Part shown: positions 17,265 to 25,878 of the stretch, piece after piece
How positions within the stretch are numbered: position 1 is the first letter of the stretch
Layout of the letters: each line of letters begins with the position of its first letter
Source of the DNA: Planctomycetota bacterium
Lineage (GTDB): Bacteria > Planctomycetota > UBA1135
Reading direction: 5' to 3'
Length of the DNA stretch: 64,000 nucleotides
Assembly (NCBI GenBank): GCA_008501825.1
Contig: QQUA01000024.1
Coordinates: 62,001-126,000 of the forward strand
The notes under the pieces: generated by a model
What the model saw: the letters and a program-made list of their open reading frames with translations, nothing else
Databases searched by the model: none
Told to the model about the DNA's origin: nothing
Made by a program: the position numbers and the translations under genes

Positions 17265-18567
17265 GTCTCAAGACCTCCTGCCCACCTTGCCGCCGGAAGA
17301 AGAGCAGGCCCCGACTCCGGTTCTTCCCGAGGACGATCCGTTCTCGTCGATGATGGAACGCTTCGACGAAGCGGCGGCCTTACTGGGTTTGGCCCCGGAC
17401 GCCTATTCGGTGTTGCGCCGGTCCGACCGGGAATTCAAGTTCGCCATCCCGGTGGAAATGGAACCGGGCAAAGTCAAGGTGCTGCACGGCTACCGAGTGC
17501 AACACAACTTGTCCCTCGGCCCCTGTCTCGGCGGCTTGCGCCTGGACAACGATTTGACCCGGGAGGAATTGCAGGCTTTGGCCGCTTGGAACACCTGGAA
17601 GTGCGCCGCCCTCGGCCTGCCCTTCGGCGGTTCCTTCGGCGGCATCAATTTCGATCCTCGAGGCCAGGATCTGGGAGTCGTGGAACGGGTCATCCGTCGC
17701 TATACCGCCGGGGTCTTGGATTTGATCGGCCCGGAACGAGACGTCACTTCGCCGGATTTGCACTGCAATGAGCAAATCATGGCTTGGATTCTGGATACCT
17801 ATTCCATGCACGTCCGCCACACCAACAACGCGGTGGTGGTCGGCAAACCGATGGGTTTGGGCGGAACCTACGGTCGCGATTCGGCGGTGGGTCTCGGTGT
17901 TCGTGCCCTGATCGAAGCCCGGATGACCCATCTACGCCAAGCCGGTCCTTATCGGGTCGTGGTTCAGGGAGCCGGTTTCGTCGGCGCTCAAGTCGCTCGG
18001 GAACTGATCCACCGCGGGCACAAGGTGATCGGCTTCGGCGATTTGCACGGCTCCGTGTTCAAAGAAGAGGGTTTGGACGTGGAAGCGGTGTTGGCTCACC
18101 GCAAAGCCCACGGCACCATTCGCGGCTACGGCGACGCTCAGGAAATCCGCCACGAAGAGTTGTTGCAACTGCCGTGCGACGTCTTGGTCCCGGCGGCAAC
18201 CGCCAATCAAATTACCGGTCTCAATGCCGAAAGCATTGAAGCCAAATTGGTGGTGGAAGCCGCCAATGGACCGACCACCGCCAGGGCGGACAAAATCCTG
18301 CAAAGCCGCGGCATCCCGGTGGTGCCCGATTTGCTTGGCAATTCCGCCGCCATGATCATTGCCTACTTCGAATGGGTGCAAAACCGAGCCGGCTACTACT
18401 GGCCGGAGGACTTGGTCACCGAGCGCCTGGAACGGATGGTGGTCGAGGCTTACCACACCGCTCGCGACGTAGCCCGGGAACATAAAGTCGGTTTGCGTTT
18501 GGCCACTTGCATGGTCGGAGTCAAGCGGGTGGCTTACTTCGACGAACTGCGAGGGATTTACGCCTGA
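17257..18567 (+). CDS. glutamate dehydrogenase paralogue lacking catalytic residues (probable pseudoenzyme)
   Basis: This 436-aa protein aligns along its length with the upstream dehydrogenase and even ends with the same LRGIYA. At the active-site positions it has L91 (GPCLGGLR) for the substrate Lys, F127 (FGGSFGG) for the catalytic Lys and A369 (IIAYFEW) for the substrate Ser, while K115 and D167 remain. The 24/12/40 spacing is exactly kept, so these are substitutions and not misalignment. The nucleotide-binding VVQGAGFVGA is intact. It has an extra Glu/Pro-rich N-terminus of about 20 residues. It starts inside the last codons of the first gene (ATGCCTGA). A regulatory subunit in a mixed hexamer, as known for Thermus thermophilus GdhA/GdhB, is the likeliest role; this is inference. 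Confidence 0.85.
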   Translation: MPESQDLLPTLPPEEEQAPTPVLPEDDPFSSMMERFDEAAALLGLAPDAYSVLRRSDREFKFAIPVEMEPGKVKVLHGYRVQHNLSLGPCLGGLRLDNDLTREELQALAAWNTWKCAALGLPFGGSFGGINFDPRGQDLGVVERVIRRYTAGVLDLIGPERDVTSPDLHCNEQIMAWILDTYSMHVRHTNNAVVVGKPMGLGGTYGRDSAVGLGVRALIEARMTHLRQAGPYRVVVQGAGFVGAQVARELIHRGHKVIGFGDLHGSVFKEEGLDVEAVLAHRKAHGTIRGYGDAQEIRHEELLQLPCDVLVPAATANQITGLNAESIEAKLVVEAANGPTTARADKILQSRGIPVVPDLLGNSAAMIIAYFEWVQNRAGYYWPEDLVTERLERMVVEAYHTARDVAREHKVGLRLATCMVGVKRVAYFDELRGIYA

Positions 18568-18603
18568 TCGTCGTTGTTGGACCGATAACTTTGGGCCAAA
18601 AGC

Positions 18604-18635
18604 ACAGGCCCGGAATCTCGCGATTCCGGGCCTGT
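18604..18635. terminator. bidirectional hairpin terminator
   Basis: A perfect 14-bp stem (18604-18617 with 18622-18635, loop TCGC) lies between the plus-strand dehydrogenase pair and the convergent sugar dehydrogenase gene. The T-tract is weak on both sides. Confidence 0.75.
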
Positions 18636-18673
18636 TCCGTTCACGGTGTGGAACCGTGCGTAGTGAACTGGGT

Positions 18674-20143
18674 CTATTGCACCGTTTCCGCCAGCACGTT
18701 GGAAGTATTGCCGTTTTCCGCAGCCTGAATCCAGACTTGCAAGCCACCGGCTTGCGGCGGAATGTTGGCACTGAAGCTGGCTTGCCCGCTGCCGTTGGCG
18801 GTGGAGGCGCCGGCCAGGACCGGAGCACTCACGCCAAGGTAAACGTTCAAGGGATTCACTGCCGTAGTACCCAAACCGGACAGGCTGTACACGAAGTAAA
18901 CCTGCTGGCCGGAAGTGGCGTCACTGACGTCGAGAGTCACGCTTTGGCCGGCAACGAGAGCACCGGAAGTCAGGGTCATCAAGTCGGGAAGAACCCGGAA
19001 GACTTCGCCGCCATCGTGATCGCAGATGTAAAGCTCGCCATTGCCGTCCAAGCCGAAGGAAGAAATGCCGCGAATGTTGAGGCCGGAGGGCCGCAATTCA
19101 TCGGTACGCTCGCGGAAATCCACCACCGAACCGTTTTGGTAACGGAAGGTCCAAATCTCATCGGAGCACCATTCGGCGAAGAAGTAGGTGCCCTGCAAAC
19201 CGGGGATCTCGCTGCCGCGATAGACATAGCCGCCGGTGATGGAGCAACGGAAGGGAGTAAAGGAGTGCCGGTAAGTATGAATCGGCAACTCCAAAGTTCC
19301 GTTGTTGCAGTTGGTCGACGGGTTGAAGCAATCCTCTCCTTCCATCAAACGCCAGCCGTAGTTTTCTCCACCCGGGCTGCTTCCGGCTTGGTAGCTGACT
19401 TCCTCCACTTTGTTTTGACCGACGTCGGCGATGTACATGTCGCCATTCAACGGATCAAAGCAAAAACGCCACGGATTGCGGTGACCGATGTGCCAGATCT
19501 CATCCGAAACCGCCGGATTGCCGACGAAAGGATTGTCGTTGGGAACGGCGTAGGGACTGCCGCCGTCCACATCGATGCGCAGCATCTTGCCCAACAAGTT
19601 CAAGCCGTTTTGAGCTCGGTCCCCGGGATCGCCGGCACTGCCACCGTCTCCGGTGCCGATGTAAAGGTAGCCGTCGTTTGGACCGAAGGCGATCATGCCG
19701 CCGTTGTGGTTGGAAAAGGGTTGACCGATGGTCATGATGGTGAAACCACTACCGGCATCGGCCACGTCCGGGTTGGCGGAAACGTTGTAGCGCGCCACCA
19801 CGGTTGCCCCGGAGTTATTGGTGTAGTTGACGAAGAACTGGCCGTTCTGGGCATAGTTGGGGTGGAAAGCCATCCCCAGCAATCCCCGTTCTCCGCCGCC
19901 GCTGGCGATCGAACCCAAGTCCAAGAAAGGAGTGCCCAACAGGCCTCCGTTTTTGAAAATGCGGATCCTGGCGGTGTCTTGTTCCAAGATGAACAAGCGA
20001 TCGGCGTCACCGGCCGGGGCGGTCACGAACAACGGCTTGGCCAAACCGGAAGTCACCCGGACGGTCTTGAGCCGTTGCGCGGCGAGGCCTGGGGCCAGGG
20101 AGAGTAGGGCCGAGACAAAAAGGAAGCCTGTGCGTAGTCCCAT
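18674..20143 (-). CDS. secreted PQQ-dependent sugar (glucose/sorbosone-type) dehydrogenase with shared C-terminal module
   Basis: The protein is 489 aa with a signal peptide (FLFVSALLSLAPGLAAQ) from the ATG at 20143. The body has a six-bladed beta-propeller pattern of the GSDH family: ERGLLGMAFHPNY, NHNGGMIAFGPNDGYLYIGTGDGG, and IGHRNPWRFCFDP, with GENYGWRLMEG. Members oxidise aldose sugars with PQQ in the periplasm, but the family also contains proteins without demonstrated activity. The last roughly 95 residues carry the common module (SGQASFSANIPPQAGGLQVW, then IQAAENGNTSNVLAETVQ). A long upstream in-frame extension is rejected because it removes the signal peptide from the N-terminus. It is divergent from the S8 protease at 20380. 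Confidence 0.82.
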   Translation of the reverse strand: MGLRTGFLFVSALLSLAPGLAAQRLKTVRVTSGLAKPLFVTAPAGDADRLFILEQDTARIRIFKNGGLLGTPFLDLGSIASGGGERGLLGMAFHPNYAQNGQFFVNYTNNSGATVVARYNVSANPDVADAGSGFTIMTIGQPFSNHNGGMIAFGPNDGYLYIGTGDGGSAGDPGDRAQNGLNLLGKMLRIDVDGGSPYAVPNDNPFVGNPAVSDEIWHIGHRNPWRFCFDPLNGDMYIADVGQNKVEEVSYQAGSSPGGENYGWRLMEGEDCFNPSTNCNNGTLELPIHTYRHSFTPFRCSITGGYVYRGSEIPGLQGTYFFAEWCSDEIWTFRYQNGSVVDFRERTDELRPSGLNIRGISSFGLDGNGELYICDHDGGEVFRVLPDLMTLTSGALVAGQSVTLDVSDATSGQQVYFVYSLSGLGTTAVNPLNVYLGVSAPVLAGASTANGSGQASFSANIPPQAGGLQVWIQAAENGNTSNVLAETVQ

Positions 20144-20379
20144 GGGCTGCGGGCTTGAGGTGAAGGGATGGTCGATTGGAGGGGAAAGGACCCTGCCGCC
20201 TTTCATTGTAGACCGGAAGGCGGGGCGATTCCCGTGAGGAAGGCAAGGAGCTGCGCCCAAAGCAAGTTCCGGCCCACAAAATGGGATATCGGCCGGAAAC
20301 GAGGAGGTACCCTGAAAAAAGCCCCCTGCAAGGTTCCCAGGCGGACCTAAAAAGTTCACCCAACCCCTTTAAATTCCAG

Positions 20380-22098
20380 ATGATAGCTCCCCTCCTTTGG
20401 TGCTTCCTCAGCCTCACCCCGAGTTCGCCGCAAGGGCCGGATGAGGTTTGGATCCAGCGCGCCCACGAACTCTCCCAGCGCACTTTGGTCCTGAAATTGG
20501 ACGACGGCTTGCAAGCCTGGGCCGAATCCGGCCGCCTTTTCGGCCCTTCCGACGAGGTCCGAGGCTTGTCCGACCAGCTGCAAGAACACGAAGTTCAGCC
20601 CCTGTTCCAGCAATCCGCTCTGGAGTTGCTGGAATTCCGGAATCAAGCCCTGGCCCGGGGGCATTGGCCGCTTCCGCCGGATTTGAGTCTCTACTTCAAG
20701 ATCGAATGCCAGGACTCGGCGACCGCCGCCTCCTTGGTGGATCAGCTTCAAGATCACCCCGTGGTGGCGCATGCCTACATGGCGCCGGCCCCGGCCCCGC
20801 CGCCAGCGGACATTCCTCCGACCACCCCCCACTGGACCGACCAACAGGATTACTTTGAAAGCCCGACCGACGGCACCAGGATGTTCGAAGTCGCCGGGGT
20901 GCTGGGCGCCCGGGGCCGCAACGTGCGCATGACCGATTGCGAGTATGCCTGGGTCTACGACCACGAGGACTTGGAGCTGGACAGCTCTCATTGGGTAGGC
21001 GGAACGCCGGTAGGCATTTGGGAGGACCACGGAACCGCCGTCCTCGGGCAAATCTACGCCCAAGACAACGGTTATGGCGTGACCGGCGGAGTGCCGAACT
21101 GCGATCCCTACATGGCGACGGAATACGCCGTCTCCTGGGGCTTCAATCCGACCCAAGCGATCATCAATGCCGCCGCCGCCAGCCAAGCCGGCGACGTCAT
21201 CCTGCTGGAGATGCAAACCGGCGGCCCGACGGGAGCCTACGTTCCGGAAGAATGGACCCAAGCTTCCTTCGATGCGATTTTGAACGCCACCGCTGCCGGG
21301 ATTCACGTGGTGGAAGCCGGCGGAAACGGCGGGATGGATTTGGACGATGCCGTGTTCGGCGGCAAGTTCGACGTCACGGTTCGAGATTCCGGCGCAGTCA
21401 TCGTCGGAGCCAGTCAATCCTGGAATCCGCAAGTCAAACAATCGTGGACCAGTCGCGGCTCCCGAGTGGATTGCCAGGGTTGGGGCGATTCGATTTACAC
21501 CACCGGTTACGGCGATCTTTGGAACGTCAGCGGCGACGACCGGCAGGATTACACCTGGTCCTTCGGCGGCACTTCCGGAGCCTCTCCGATCGTGACCAGC
21601 GCCGTGGTTTCGGTCATCGGTGCGATGAAGGCTCACGGCATGAGTTTGCCCAGCCCCACCGATTTGCGAGCCGCCTTAAGAGTTACCGGCACCCCGCAAC
21701 CGGCTTGGGATGAAGCCACCGGTCGAATCGGTCCCCAACCCGATATGGAAGCCTTGTTCGATTGGTTCCAATTGCCTGAGGGCATGCGGCACCCCGGAGC
21801 GGCTTCCTTGGGCGACAGCCTGACCGTCGATCTGCAAGGAAATCCAAATGAAAATTGGACCTTGTACCGGGCCATGAATACGGCCATCACCAACACCTCC
21901 GCCGGCACTCGGGTCTTGGGCAACCAACAATTCGCCGCCGTCGCCAGCGGAGTCTTGGATGCGTCCGGGAACGGCAGCTTTACCGGGGTCATCCCGAACA
22001 AACCGGCCTTGGTCGGCCGGGAAGTTTTCACTCAAACTTACTTCGACCCCACCGGAACTCCCCGATGGAGTAACGGCGGTGCCATTCTGATCCAGTAA
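20380..22098 (+). CDS. secreted S8 (subtilisin-like) serine protease with shared C-terminal module
   Basis: The protein is 572 aa from the ATG at 20380 with a short signal peptide (IAPLLWCFLSLTPSSPQG). A roughly 130-residue propeptide-like region precedes the protease domain. The triad is D186 (RMTDCEYAW), H217 (EDHGTAVLGQI) and S399 (GGTSGASPIV), with the oxyanion Asn in EAGGNGG. The sequence around the triad is atypical for S8 but all four residues are present, so it is probably active. The C-terminus resembles the common secreted module (SGNGSFTGVIPNKPALVGRE ... NGGAILIQ). A strong terminator follows. It is divergent from the sugar dehydrogenase, sharing a 236-base intergenic region. Confidence 0.88.
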   Translation: MIAPLLWCFLSLTPSSPQGPDEVWIQRAHELSQRTLVLKLDDGLQAWAESGRLFGPSDEVRGLSDQLQEHEVQPLFQQSALELLEFRNQALARGHWPLPPDLSLYFKIECQDSATAASLVDQLQDHPVVAHAYMAPAPAPPPADIPPTTPHWTDQQDYFESPTDGTRMFEVAGVLGARGRNVRMTDCEYAWVYDHEDLELDSSHWVGGTPVGIWEDHGTAVLGQIYAQDNGYGVTGGVPNCDPYMATEYAVSWGFNPTQAIINAAAASQAGDVILLEMQTGGPTGAYVPEEWTQASFDAILNATAAGIHVVEAGGNGGMDLDDAVFGGKFDVTVRDSGAVIVGASQSWNPQVKQSWTSRGSRVDCQGWGDSIYTTGYGDLWNVSGDDRQDYTWSFGGTSGASPIVTSAVVSVIGAMKAHGMSLPSPTDLRAALRVTGTPQPAWDEATGRIGPQPDMEALFDWFQLPEGMRHPGAASLGDSLTVDLQGNPNENWTLYRAMNTAITNTSAGTRVLGNQQFAAVASGVLDASGNGSFTGVIPNKPALVGREVFTQTYFDPTGTPRWSNGGAILIQ

Positions 22099-22120
22099 AC
22101 CGCCGAAGGCTTTTCAGGAC

Positions 22121-22160
22121 ACCGCCGCGGAACCGCAATCGGGTTTCGCGGCGGTTTCTT
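22121..22160 (+). terminator. intrinsic terminator
   Basis: A 14-bp stem with one mismatch (22121-22134 with 22142-22155) is followed by TTCTT, directly downstream of the S8 protease gene. Confidence 0.8.
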
Positions 22161-22171
22161 AATCCGTGAGT

Positions 22172-22840
22172 TCAAGATTCGCCTTCAAACTGGTGATCGA
22201 TCGAAAAATATTCTCGATACCAGGCAGTCTGATGATGATCCGAAGCATTTTCCGGCCACGGGAAATCAGGATCCAAATGCCGTTGAATTTTCGCCAAGGT
22301 ATGAAAATCACGCTGACTGCACACTGGAATGCCGTGCTTCAAAAACAGCGCCGTCGTCACGCCTACGCCCCGTCGATATTTACGTGGAAGCTGCAACCGC
22401 CCTCCGTCCGAAATCACCTGGCTGCCGCAGGCGGCGCTCATATCGGTCAAAAGGGCCAATTCCACTCGCTGCTTCAAAGCCAACTCCAAGGCCGCCTCAG
22501 CCCCGGCTTTCATCGCCTCAGTGCAATCTCCTCCGGTCGAATCCAACACTCGAGCCTTTCCCTGCCAAACGGCGAAGCCGTCGCCACCGTGGATATCCGG
22601 CAAATCCCGGGGGGTTCCCAGAGTGAAATCCTCCGGGCAAAAGGGAACGGCCTCCACCAAAGGCGAGTTCAAAAAGAAATCCGCCGCCCCACCCATGCCG
22701 GAATCGCCTCCGTCCACGCCACAGGACCAGCCCAACAAACATCCGCTGCAAAAGACTCGCAGAGGATTTTGAACGGTAGCTCGGCGTAAGCCTCCTAGCT
22801 TCTCCGGGTGATGAGGCAGCCGAGGAAGGGAAGATTCCAT
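22172..22840 (-). CDS. DUF523 family protein
   Basis: The protein is about 222 aa. It has the DUF523 pattern: SGCLLGWSCGVDGG near the N-terminus with two cysteines, PFCPEDFTLGTPR, GGDGFAVWQGKARV, then LTDMSAACGSQ and GVGVTTALFLKHGI near the C-terminus. Three or more conserved cysteines suggest an iron-sulfur or metal site; some family members desulfurate thiouracil, but the role here is unknown. Met codons at 22885 and 22840 are both in frame; I use 22840 because the family normally starts only a few tens of residues before the first Cys motif. It is downstream of the C15-like gene on the same strand. Confidence 0.8.
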   Translation of the reverse strand: MESSLPRLPHHPEKLGGLRRATVQNPLRVFCSGCLLGWSCGVDGGDSGMGGAADFFLNSPLVEAVPFCPEDFTLGTPRDLPDIHGGDGFAVWQGKARVLDSTGGDCTEAMKAGAEAALELALKQRVELALLTDMSAACGSQVISDGGRLQLPRKYRRGVGVTTALFLKHGIPVCSQRDFHTLAKIQRHLDPDFPWPENASDHHQTAWYREYFSIDHQFEGES

Positions 22841-22892
22841 GGCGGTCAAGATGCAAGGAAAACAGCCGTTGGGCTCCTTTCCCAATCGGACA

Positions 22893-24164
22893 TCAAGGCA
22901 AGGAGTTCAATTGAACTGCATTGCTGAAGCCGTAACCGAGCGATTGGGAAGCATCCGGATACACCGCTTGGATGTAGTAGGAAAACAACCCTAATCCACC
23001 AGGAACGGTTGGCCCGGCCCAACGTCCTTCATCATCGAATACGAAGGTCCTTTGCTGGTGGATCGGCACCGGAACCACCAAACCGCCGTTCCAGGCCGTG
23101 GGACTGAATTGGAAGCCTCCGACCAGGAAGCCCGGCCCCAGAGGAACGCCGTCCCATACCAACATTTCGGCGCTGCCGCCGGTCGCCAAGGGATCGCCGC
23201 AAACCGCCAACTGAGCGCTCCCAGGGCCTCCATAACCTAAATCCGGTTGGCAAACGGTGGCGGCAATGACCAGATCCAAATAATCGGTCACGGTGCGAAC
23301 GGAAACTTCCAAGGCCGCCTCCGCCGTCGGCCAATCCAGGCGACCGCCGACGTGAATATGCCCAGCCGCGATGCACCAATTCGGATCGGGGGGAGCGCTC
23401 AAAGGATCTCGATACCAGACTCCGTGATAGGCGATGAACTCGGACAGAAATCCGCCTCCATCTCCAGTCCAACAAACCGCGGCATTGACCCCGAGGTTAG
23501 CTTGGTTGACTGCATCTACGATGTCTTGCACCGGCAAAGAAGAATTTCTTAAAAAGCCGGCGGCTTCATCGCTATCAGGTGGTGCCGGAGTCGGTTGAAA
23601 CGGCGGTAAATAATCGTCGTACCAAACGAGACGATTGTATTGGTTCATTTCCACTTCCCAACTGTTGTCGAGAAAGCCGCGACTCAAGGTAATGACGGCG
23701 ATCGGTCGAAGGGTGTCGGCGATCGGCCAAAAATCCAAAGACGTATCTTGATAATCCACTTCCAAATCGCCGCTACCTCGTCCACAAAAACTGCAATCGG
23801 GAGGATTGAATTCGGGGAAGTAGGCATACAAATCGTAGCCCCGGCCTTCCCAATTCGATCCCTGCCATCCGCCAGGGTTTTGCACCGGATCGGGACTGAA
23901 TTTGCGCACCGCCTCATTGCTGGGCGGCCAGTAACCGGTCAACAAAATGGCCGGCCGGCTGCTTCCTCGTTGAAACGGCAAAGAGGATGGGTTGGCGTGG
24001 GCCAGATTCCGAGACCAGCGTGCTTTGGCGGCGGCCAGGGAAGGCGCTTGCTCGGGAAAGTCCAAGCGAGGTGCCCGGCGAACCTTTTCCTGGCCACGTT
24101 GAGCCCAAGCCGGAACGGCAAGCAAAACTAGAAACAAGAAGGCGAAAGTTTTTCGTATGGACAT
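22893..24164 (-). CDS. secreted pyroglutamyl-peptidase-I-like (C15 fold) protein with Ser in place of the nucleophilic Cys
   Basis: The protein is 423 aa with a clear signal peptide (FAFLFLVLLAVPAWAQ). Residues about 70-280 resemble peptidase family C15: AILLTGYWPPSNEAV matches the N-terminal ILVTGFxPF strand; E172-N177 (EMNQYN) matches the ExxxxN containing the catalytic Glu; GGGFLSEFIAYH matches AGxYxCNxxxY; and GHIHVGG matches the catalytic-His strand FxHVP. The expected nucleophilic Cys is S241, with H271 about 30 residues later. Classical C15 enzymes are cytoplasmic and about 215 aa, so a secreted version with Ser is unusual. The rest of the protein ends in a module like the other secreted proteins (FSYYIQAVYPDASQS ... 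FSNAVQL). The assignment is by eye and moderately sure. Confidence 0.6.
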   Translation of the reverse strand: MSIRKTFAFLFLVLLAVPAWAQRGQEKVRRAPRLDFPEQAPSLAAAKARWSRNLAHANPSSLPFQRGSSRPAILLTGYWPPSNEAVRKFSPDPVQNPGGWQGSNWEGRGYDLYAYFPEFNPPDCSFCGRGSGDLEVDYQDTSLDFWPIADTLRPIAVITLSRGFLDNSWEVEMNQYNRLVWYDDYLPPFQPTPAPPDSDEAAGFLRNSSLPVQDIVDAVNQANLGVNAAVCWTGDGGGFLSEFIAYHGVWYRDPLSAPPDPNWCIAAGHIHVGGRLDWPTAEAALEVSVRTVTDYLDLVIAATVCQPDLGYGGPGSAQLAVCGDPLATGGSAEMLVWDGVPLGPGFLVGGFQFSPTAWNGGLVVPVPIHQQRTFVFDDEGRWAGPTVPGGLGLFSYYIQAVYPDASQSLGYGFSNAVQLNSLP

Positions 24165-24299
24165 GATTGCATTCTAAAACCAAGGCCAAACCCTCACTTC
24201 CCGCCTGAAAGCCACGGAGAATGGAAAAAGTTTTCAGATTCGGGCTACCGCTTCCTAATCCATAGAAAGTTCCAGCCCCACCGAAACATCCATTACTCC

Positions 24300-25841
24300 A
24301 TGCTTCGCCTCATCCTTCCTTCGATCGCCTTGTGGCTTTGGTCCTTCGCCGGAACTGCACCCGGATCTTCCTTTGAATTCCAGGGTTGCGAGCCCCAGTG
24401 GACCCAATCCGGCGCTTCCGGTCCGAGCGCCCGCTCCGGCCATGCCATGACCTACGATGCCCATCGCCAGGTCACCCTCCTGTTCGGGGGCAGCGGCAAC
24501 TTGGACCAAACTTGGCAATGGGACGGCCAGAACTGGAGTCAAATTCAGGTGCCCGGCCCTTCCGGTCGGAACCATCCGGCTATGGCCTTTGATTCCGACC
24601 GCAACGTCGTAGTGCTTTTCGGCGGCCACGACGGAAGCGATCTTCAAGACACTTGGGAATGGGACGGAAGTTCGTGGACGCAAAAGTCCACCACCGGCCC
24701 TCCCCGCCGCCGGAGGGCGCAGATGGTTTACGACCCCGAACGCCAGCGCAGTTTTCTGTTCGGCGGTTACCAAGGTTCCACCGCCCTTGGCGATAGTTGG
24801 GAATGGGACGGCCAGAACTGGGTGCAGAGGCCAGTATCAGGTCCCCAAGCCCGTGGCGGGCATGCCATGACCTACGATAGCCACAGGGGGCAAGCGTTGT
24901 TGTTCGGCGGTTCCGGTGCCTCCGGCTCCTTTTTTGGCGACACCTGGACTTGGGACGGCCAGGTCTGGAACTTGGCTGCCAACAGTGGACCCAGTGCTCG
25001 CGAATTGGTCGGGCTCGCCTTTGATTCGGTGCAGGGCTATGCCGTGTTGTTTGGAGGGAAATACGGCCCCTATTACGACGATAGTTGGAAGTGGGACGGA
25101 AGCCAATGGCTATCGATGAACGCCACCGGCCCGCCGGCCCGCTTCGCAGGCGACATGGTTTTCGATCAAGCCCGAAGCGAGTTCGTTCTCTATGGCGGAT
25201 GGAACGGCAACAACCTCGGCGATACCTGGAAACTCGGCGGCGACACTTCGGTGATCATCCAGCAACATCCCCAAGACGCCTGGGCTCCCTCCGGCGGCGC
25301 CGCTTCCTTTTCGGTGGTCACCCAGTTGGGGGTCGGTACGGTCCAATACCAATGGCGCCGCAACGGCCAACCCTTAAGCGATGGCGGCACCCTCTCCGGG
25401 AGTCAAACGTCGATTTTGCAATTCTCCCAGGCGTATCCAGGCGACGCCGGCACCTACGACGTGGAAATCACGGATGCTTGTCAAACCCTGATCAGCGAAA
25501 CCGCCGAACTCCGAGTCGGAGGACCGATCCTGCAACTCACCACTTCCTGTCCCAATGGAGGCCCGGCATCCCTGAGTTGGACCGGAGCGACTCCCCACGG
25601 TGCGATCGCCGTCCTCTTCGCCTTGCAGGCCGGCAATTTCACCGTGCCCGGCGGGTATGCTTGCGCGGGAACCCAACTTGGTTTGGGAGCCCCGGGACTG
25701 CAAGTGGTTCACCAAGCGTCCTCCGATGCCCAAGGCGAAGGAACCGCTCAGGGAAGTGCAGGGCCAAACCTATGCGGCCGCTTCTTCCAACTCATCGACT
25801 TGCAAACTTGCGCGGTCAGTAACGTCGTCCAGGCTCCGTAG
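24300..25841 (+). CDS. secreted Kelch-repeat beta-propeller protein with Ig-like domain and shared C-terminal module
   Basis: The protein is 513 aa with a signal peptide (LILPSIALWLWSFAGTAPGS). Residues about 35-315 hold six Kelch-type repeats, each with an LLFGG or equivalent strand followed by DTWEWDGQNW-like residues. They form one propeller, usually a protein- or glycan-binding surface. Residues about 320-405 look like an Ig domain (VQYQWRRNGQPL, then YPGDAGTYDVEI). The last roughly 100 residues resemble the shared module and end LCGRFFQLIDLQTCAVSNVV. It is divergent from the C15-like gene and convergent with nadK, 37 bases apart. Confidence 0.85.
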   Translation: MLRLILPSIALWLWSFAGTAPGSSFEFQGCEPQWTQSGASGPSARSGHAMTYDAHRQVTLLFGGSGNLDQTWQWDGQNWSQIQVPGPSGRNHPAMAFDSDRNVVVLFGGHDGSDLQDTWEWDGSSWTQKSTTGPPRRRRAQMVYDPERQRSFLFGGYQGSTALGDSWEWDGQNWVQRPVSGPQARGGHAMTYDSHRGQALLFGGSGASGSFFGDTWTWDGQVWNLAANSGPSARELVGLAFDSVQGYAVLFGGKYGPYYDDSWKWDGSQWLSMNATGPPARFAGDMVFDQARSEFVLYGGWNGNNLGDTWKLGGDTSVIIQQHPQDAWAPSGGAASFSVVTQLGVGTVQYQWRRNGQPLSDGGTLSGSQTSILQFSQAYPGDAGTYDVEITDACQTLISETAELRVGGPILQLTTSCPNGGPASLSWTGATPHGAIAVLFALQAGNFTVPGGYACAGTQLGLGAPGLQVVHQASSDAQGEGTAQGSAGPNLCGRFFQLIDLQTCAVSNVVQAP

Positions 25842-25878
25842 TCACGAAGCCGCCAGCGACCAGGAGTCCCGGTTCGGC

